From assembly GCA_028818775.1 (NCBI GenBank), contig JAPPNE010000167.1, positions 1 through 44,720 on the forward strand: a stretch of DNA of 44,720 nucleotides, read 5' to 3'. The position numbers were made by a program, and so were the translations under genes. Positions within the stretch are counted from its first letter, which is position 1, and each line of letters starts with the position of its first letter. A model generated the notes under the pieces. It was not told the DNA's origin. It did not search any database and saw only the letters and a program-made list of their open reading frames with translations. Source of the DNA: Deltaproteobacteria bacterium (GTDB lineage Bacteria > Desulfobacterota > Binatia > UBA9968 > JAJDTQ01). Positions 41,281 through 44,720 of this stretch are shown here, one piece after another.

Positions 41281-42303
41281 TCAACGGCACTGCATGTTGG
41301 TGCGCACGACCTGGTGGTGCGTGGTGCCGCTGCTGCCGCCCCGCCGGATGCCGCCGCCGGGCAGGTGAATCCAGCCGTTCAGATAGACCAGGCCGGTGAC
41401 CCCGTGGACCGGTATGGGCATATCGGGCAGGCGTGTCCAGGTGTCCGTCTTGGGGTTGTAGACCTCGTGGTGCGGGAACACGCCCGACGGACCCGCGGAC
41501 GGATGCTCGCCGCCGAAGGTGTGGAAGCAGCCCTCCACGGCGATGCCGTTGAGTCCGCCGCGAGCTTCGGACATGGGCCGCCGTGCGGCCCACTGGTTGG
41601 TCCCGGGGTCGTAGACTTCCAGGGCCGGGGTGATCTCGCTGCGGAAGCCCCCGCCGAAACGCCCGCCCGCCACATAGAGCTTGCCGTCGATGTTTGCGGC
41701 GGCGATGTGGTTGCGCTGGGTGGGCATGTCGGGCAACGCCGTCCACTTGTCCGCCTTGGGATCGTAGACCGCGAAGTCGTGGCCCCGGGGCGGGCGTCCT
41801 CCGGCTACGTAGAACTTCCCGTCGATGACGTCATGGGCCATGGCGCTGCGCTTGGTGGGCATGGGCGCCCGCGGCGTCCACTTCCGCGTCTTGGGGTCGT
41901 AGGCGTGTACCGCATCGGTGTAGCGGGACCGTTCCCTGCGTCCGCCGGCGTTGGTCTGCCCGCCGATGACGTAGAGGAGGCCTTCGAAGCCGATGGCCGA
42001 GGCGTGGTTGATGGTGGTGGGATAGGGCGTCGTGAGATCCCACTTGTCCGTGGCCACGTCGTACACCTGCACGGTGTCGACGCTTATCCGCGTGGAAGGG
42101 TAGCCGCCGACCACGTAGATCTTGCCGTCGAGCCAGGCCACCGCCATTTCCGAGTTGGGTTCGATCATCTCGCCGCGTTTGCCCCACTCGCTCGCGGGCT
42201 TCGCATCGGCCGCCAGGGCGGCCGTCCCGGCCGGCAAGAACGCGCCGCAGAGCACCGCCAAGGTCAGGGTTTTCAGGTGAAGACAGTGCTGTTTCATGGT
42301 CAT
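41281..42303 (-). CDS. secreted Kelch-repeat beta-propeller protein
   Basis: Predicted protein of 340 residues; AGGAGG precedes the ATG at 42303 (another ATG two codons on). A Sec signal peptide (LTLAVLCGAFLPAGTAALAADA) is followed by six Kelch blades marked by GG motifs: KIYVVGG, LLYVIGG, KFYVAGG, KLYVAGG, CFHTFGG and WIHLPGG, with intervening VYD..TDKW-type strands. Such propellers bind ligands or form enzymes; no catalytic residues are recognisable. It is divergent from the amidohydrolase at 42403, with 99 bases between. Confidence 0.9.
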   Translation of the reverse strand: MTMKQHCLHLKTLTLAVLCGAFLPAGTAALAADAKPASEWGKRGEMIEPNSEMAVAWLDGKIYVVGGYPSTRISVDTVQVYDVATDKWDLTTPYPTTINHASAIGFEGLLYVIGGQTNAGGRRERSRYTDAVHAYDPKTRKWTPRAPMPTKRSAMAHDVIDGKFYVAGGRPPRGHDFAVYDPKADKWTALPDMPTQRNHIAAANIDGKLYVAGGRFGGGFRSEITPALEVYDPGTNQWAARRPMSEARGGLNGIAVEGCFHTFGGEHPSAGPSGVFPHHEVYNPKTDTWTRLPDMPIPVHGVTGLVYLNGWIHLPGGGIRRGGSSGTTHHQVVRTNMQCR

Positions 42304-42334
42304 CCTTGAACCTCCTGAGTTCCCTTTACGCTCA

Positions 42335-42363
42335 TTGACAAACAAGGTCAAAACCAATAAGGC
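42335..42363 (+). promoter_or_regulatory. weak promoter candidate for the second amidohydrolase
   Basis: TTGACA (42335-42340) and TAAGGC (42358-42363) are 17 bases apart in the divergent gap with the Kelch gene. The -35 box is perfect but the -10 box is poor. Confidence 0.3.
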
Positions 42364-42402
42364 CACAACGAAAGCCCAAATGCCGAACCCGGAGGTAGAA
42401 TC

Positions 42403-43449
42403 ATGGAAAACGCGACTTGCGTCGATACGGACGGACACGTTCTCGAACGGGCGGCGGACATCCGCAAGTACCTGGAAGCGCCCTGGAACGAGCGCGGGAC
42501 CCCCCTCTGGCCGGGAGACCAGCCCTGGGACCCGAACCTGTTCAAGGGATTCAAGATGGCCGTGAACTGGGAGGGGCTGGCCCCCGAGGAACAGGTGCGG
42601 CGCTGGCACACGCTCATGGACAAGCAGGACATGGAAGTGGCCATCTGCTTTCCCACCGGTTCGGGCAACATCGCCAAGAACCAGGAAGTGCCCTACCAGG
42701 TGGCCGTGGCCAAGGCCGCCAACACGCACTTCGCCAAGGAGTACAACACGCTGTCGAACCGCCTGAGCTGCGTGGGCGTGCTGCCCATGAGGGCGCCCGA
42801 GGAGGCCGCCAAGGAGCTGCGCCGGGCGGTCAACGAGTATGGCCTCAAGGGGTTCGAGATCCTGCCCACCGGGCTCCCCATCGCCCTGGGCGAGACCTAC
42901 TATGACCCCATCTACAAGGCGGCCGAGGAGGAGGGCGTGGTGCTGGGCATCCACGGCACCCGCAACACCTCGCGCGAGCTGGGCGCCTCCATCCTCACCA
43001 CCTTCGCCGAGGTCCACTCCTACGCCTTCACCGCCGGCATCCTGCTGCAGTTCACCAGCATGGTGTGCCAGGGCATCACCGAGCGTTTCCCGAAGCTCAA
43101 GCTGGCCTTCCTCGAGATCGGCGCCACCTGGCTGCCGTACTACCTCGACCGCCTCGACGAGCACTGGGAGAAGCGCGGCGCCCACGAGATGCCGCTGCTG
43201 AAGCAGAAGCCCAGCGACGTGGTGCGCGAGTCCAACATGTACTTCAGCCTGGAGTCCGGCGAGTCCCAGTTGGCCGCCACCGTCGACTACGTCGGCAGCG
43301 ACCACTTCGTCTACGCCTCCGATATCCCGCACTGGGACAACGAGTTCCCCGGGAACCTGGAACATCTCAGGAACCACCCGGATCTGTCGGACGAGGTGAA
43401 GGAGAAGATCCTGCGCAAGAACGCCCAGCGGCTGTTCGACCTCAACTAG
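42403..43449 (+). CDS. amidohydrolase family metal-dependent hydrolase, second copy
   Basis: Predicted protein of 348 residues; CGGAGGTAGAATC precedes the ATG. The N-terminal motif is CVDTDGHVLE, as in the first copy (CVDADGHVEE), replacing the classical HxH. Other family marks are VVLGIHGTRN (metal His), LKLAFLEIGATWLPYYLDRLDEHW and YASDIPHWD (metal Asp), ending NAQRLFDLN. It belongs to the same amidohydrolase-2 subgroup of decarboxylase-like enzymes as 8305-9426. A hydantoinase B-like gene follows 79 bases downstream on the same strand. Confidence 0.9.
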   Translation: MENATCVDTDGHVLERAADIRKYLEAPWNERGTPLWPGDQPWDPNLFKGFKMAVNWEGLAPEEQVRRWHTLMDKQDMEVAICFPTGSGNIAKNQEVPYQVAVAKAANTHFAKEYNTLSNRLSCVGVLPMRAPEEAAKELRRAVNEYGLKGFEILPTGLPIALGETYYDPIYKAAEEEGVVLGIHGTRNTSRELGASILTTFAEVHSYAFTAGILLQFTSMVCQGITERFPKLKLAFLEIGATWLPYYLDRLDEHWEKRGAHEMPLLKQKPSDVVRESNMYFSLESGESQLAATVDYVGSDHFVYASDIPHWDNEFPGNLEHLRNHPDLSDEVKEKILRKNAQRLFDLN

Positions 43450-43528
43450 TGTCGCGGACAGGACACTTGGCACGGGACCGCGTGGCGGGGATGACGTTCC
43501 CGTAAGGGGACCGGCGGGGAGGGTCTTC

Positions 43529-44641
43529 ATGGATGCCGTGCAAATGGAGGTGGTCTACCGGGCCACCGCGCAGATCGCCAAGGAGCTGGCGCTCAACATG
43601 CTCCGCACGGGCTACTCGAGCGTCATCAAGGAGAGCCAGGACTTCACCTTCACGATCTTCGACGGCGAAGGGCGGATGGTGACCCAGGGCCTGCCGCAGC
43701 CGCTTCACATCGGCGGCATCTCCGCCCAGGTGGGCGAGGTGATCCGGGTGTTCGGCGGAGACATGGCCGAGGGCGACGTCTTCATCCTGAACCACCCCTA
43801 CTTCGCCTGCCAGAACCACGCCACCGACGTCACCGTGGTCTCGCCGGTCTTCGACCGGGACCGGCGCGTGGCCTTCATCGCCAACACCGCGCACAAGCCG
43901 GACCTGGGCGGCATGGTGCCGGGCACCAACTCGCCTCAAGCCACCGACGTCATCCAGGAAGGGCTGTTGCTGCCGGCCCTCCGGCTCTACCGCGCGGGCG
44001 AGGTCAACGAAGACCTCAAGACCATCGTCATGGCCAACACGCGCACGCCCGAGGTCACGTGGGGGGACATCCAGGCCCAGGCCCAGACCAACTTCTACGG
44101 GTTGCGGAAGCTGGCGGAGCTGATGGTGCAGTACGGCGCGGACGAGGTGACCGCGTGCTGGACCCAGTGGATGGACATCTGCGAGGCGGAGGTGCGCAAG
44201 GCCATCGAGAAGATCCCCGACGGGGATTACGGCCCGTGCGTGGACTACCTGGACGACGACGGTCTCGACCGGGAGCGCTCCTACCGCATCGCCGCCTCCC
44301 TGCGGGTGGCGGGCGACGAGCTGCACTTCACCCTGGAGTCTTCGGAGCAGGCGCGCGGCCCGGTCAACCTCCGGCCCTGCGTGATCCGGAACTTCATCGA
44401 CTGCCTGGCGGTGGCCGTGCTGTGCCCGGACCTGCCGGTGAACCAGGGCATCTCCCGGCCCATCCACGTCGCCTTTCCGCCCGAGGGCTCGATCCTGAAC
44501 CCGCGCTACCCCGCGCCGGTGAACATGTACGTCCGCCCCGCCCAGATGGTCACCTCGGTGGTTCAGATGACGCTGGCCGAGGCCCTGCCCGGGGTGGTGC
44601 CCGCGCCCGGGCGCGGCGCCCGCGGGGGGGGGTGCAACTAG
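43529..44641 (+). CDS. hydantoinase B/oxoprolinase family protein, 3' part missing
   Basis: The frame has 370 residues; GGAGGGTCTTC precedes the ATG. It matches the N-terminal two thirds of HyuB/acetone-carboxylase-like subunits: SVIKESQDFTFTIFDGEGRMVTQG, HIGGISAQV, GDVFILNHPYFACQNHATDV and NTAHKPDLGGMVPG. Full members are about 550-600 residues. The frame here ends at a TAG inside abnormal G-rich sequence just after VVPAPGRGARGGGCN, where the family normally continues. The stop is therefore probably due to poor sequence at the contig end rather than biology. The partner HyuA gene is not in the window. Confidence 0.8.
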   Translation: MDAVQMEVVYRATAQIAKELALNMLRTGYSSVIKESQDFTFTIFDGEGRMVTQGLPQPLHIGGISAQVGEVIRVFGGDMAEGDVFILNHPYFACQNHATDVTVVSPVFDRDRRVAFIANTAHKPDLGGMVPGTNSPQATDVIQEGLLLPALRLYRAGEVNEDLKTIVMANTRTPEVTWGDIQAQAQTNFYGLRKLAELMVQYGADEVTACWTQWMDICEAEVRKAIEKIPDGDYGPCVDYLDDDGLDRERSYRIAASLRVAGDELHFTLESSEQARGPVNLRPCVIRNFIDCLAVAVLCPDLPVNQGISRPIHVAFPPEGSILNPRYPAPVNMYVRPAQMVTSVVQMTLAEALPGVVPAPGRGARGGGCN

Positions 44642-44720
44642 GGGGAGGGCGGCGACCCCGGGCGGGGGGTTTTGGTCTAAGACCGCAAAAGCGGCGGCGG
44701 CGGCGCGCGCGCGGGGCGCG
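44600..44720. other. abnormal GC-rich contig end
   Basis: Runs of G and C (GCGGGGGGGGG, GGCGGCGGCGGCGCGCGCGCG) with no coding pattern replace the expected continuation of the hydantoinase B gene. This resembles low-quality or mis-assembled terminal sequence. Confidence 0.6.

Overview
The window is high-GC bacterial DNA with strong AGGAGG-type ribosome binding sites, densely packed genes and a tRNA with an encoded CCA end. Many genes belong to oxidative and organic-acid metabolism: GMC oxidoreductases, amidohydrolases, MmgE/PrpD, a luciferase-like monooxygenase, a phenylacetate-like CoA module and a TTT solute-binding protein. An rnr gene next to a DUF4911 gene, and a candidate selenoprotein, would fit an uncultured soil or marine lineage of the Deltaproteobacteria/Desulfobacterota, Binatota or Tectomicrobia type. 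No 16S gene or other phylogenetic marker is present, so this is only a guess. The right end becomes extremely GC-rich and breaks a hydantoinase B gene, as at the low-quality end of a metagenomic contig.

Layout. 1-3.4 kb is an accessory/defence-like strip on the minus strand: the first 18 codons of a protein running off the left edge, a PD-(D/E)XK-like nuclease, an AbiEii/AbiEi-type toxin-antitoxin pair, a small secreted protein and an orphan DUF433 protein. 3.5-10.3 kb is catabolic: two tandem GMC oxidoreductases, MmgE/PrpD, a divergent amidohydrolase and a racemase-fold protein without the family's catalytic cysteines. 10.5-13.6 kb is one large, lower-GC SIR2-STAND-repeat protein, probably an anti-phage NLR-like sensor. 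13.6-18.2 kb holds a luciferase-like monooxygenase, an Asp-box propeller, a nested inverted-repeat element, a leaderless NMT1-like protein and an EamA transporter. 18.2-23.3 kb is housekeeping: RNase R, DUF4911 and an AsmA-like protein.

23.4-28.7 kb is a five-gene CoA operon resembling the lower phenylacetate pathway (PaaF, PaaG, PaaH in two overlapping genes, PaaJ-like thiolase), divergent from a TetR regulator. 28.7-32.7 kb has a GST and a three-gene unit of Tat-exported solute-binding protein, HAMP-type membrane sensor without output domain, and OFA-family MFS carrier. 32.8-34.7 kb has endonuclease IV, an EVE-domain protein, an AhpD/CMD-like gene with an in-frame TGA in a CxxU motif followed by a bacterial SECIS-like hairpin, and tRNA-Val(CAC).

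Immediately downstream of the tRNA lies a lower-GC, tightly overlapping minus-strand operon (34.8-36.7 kb): a protein with a ribbon-helix-helix-like N terminus, a 23-residue small ORF, a DUF3800 protein and an unrecognised 153-residue protein. It has its own sigma70-like promoter with a palindromic operator and a terminator-like hairpin. This is the best candidate for an undescribed system. The rest (37.3-44.7 kb) holds a second Asp-box propeller, DUF3891, a TTT solute-binding protein, Hsp20, a secreted Kelch propeller, a second amidohydrolase and the broken hydantoinase B gene.
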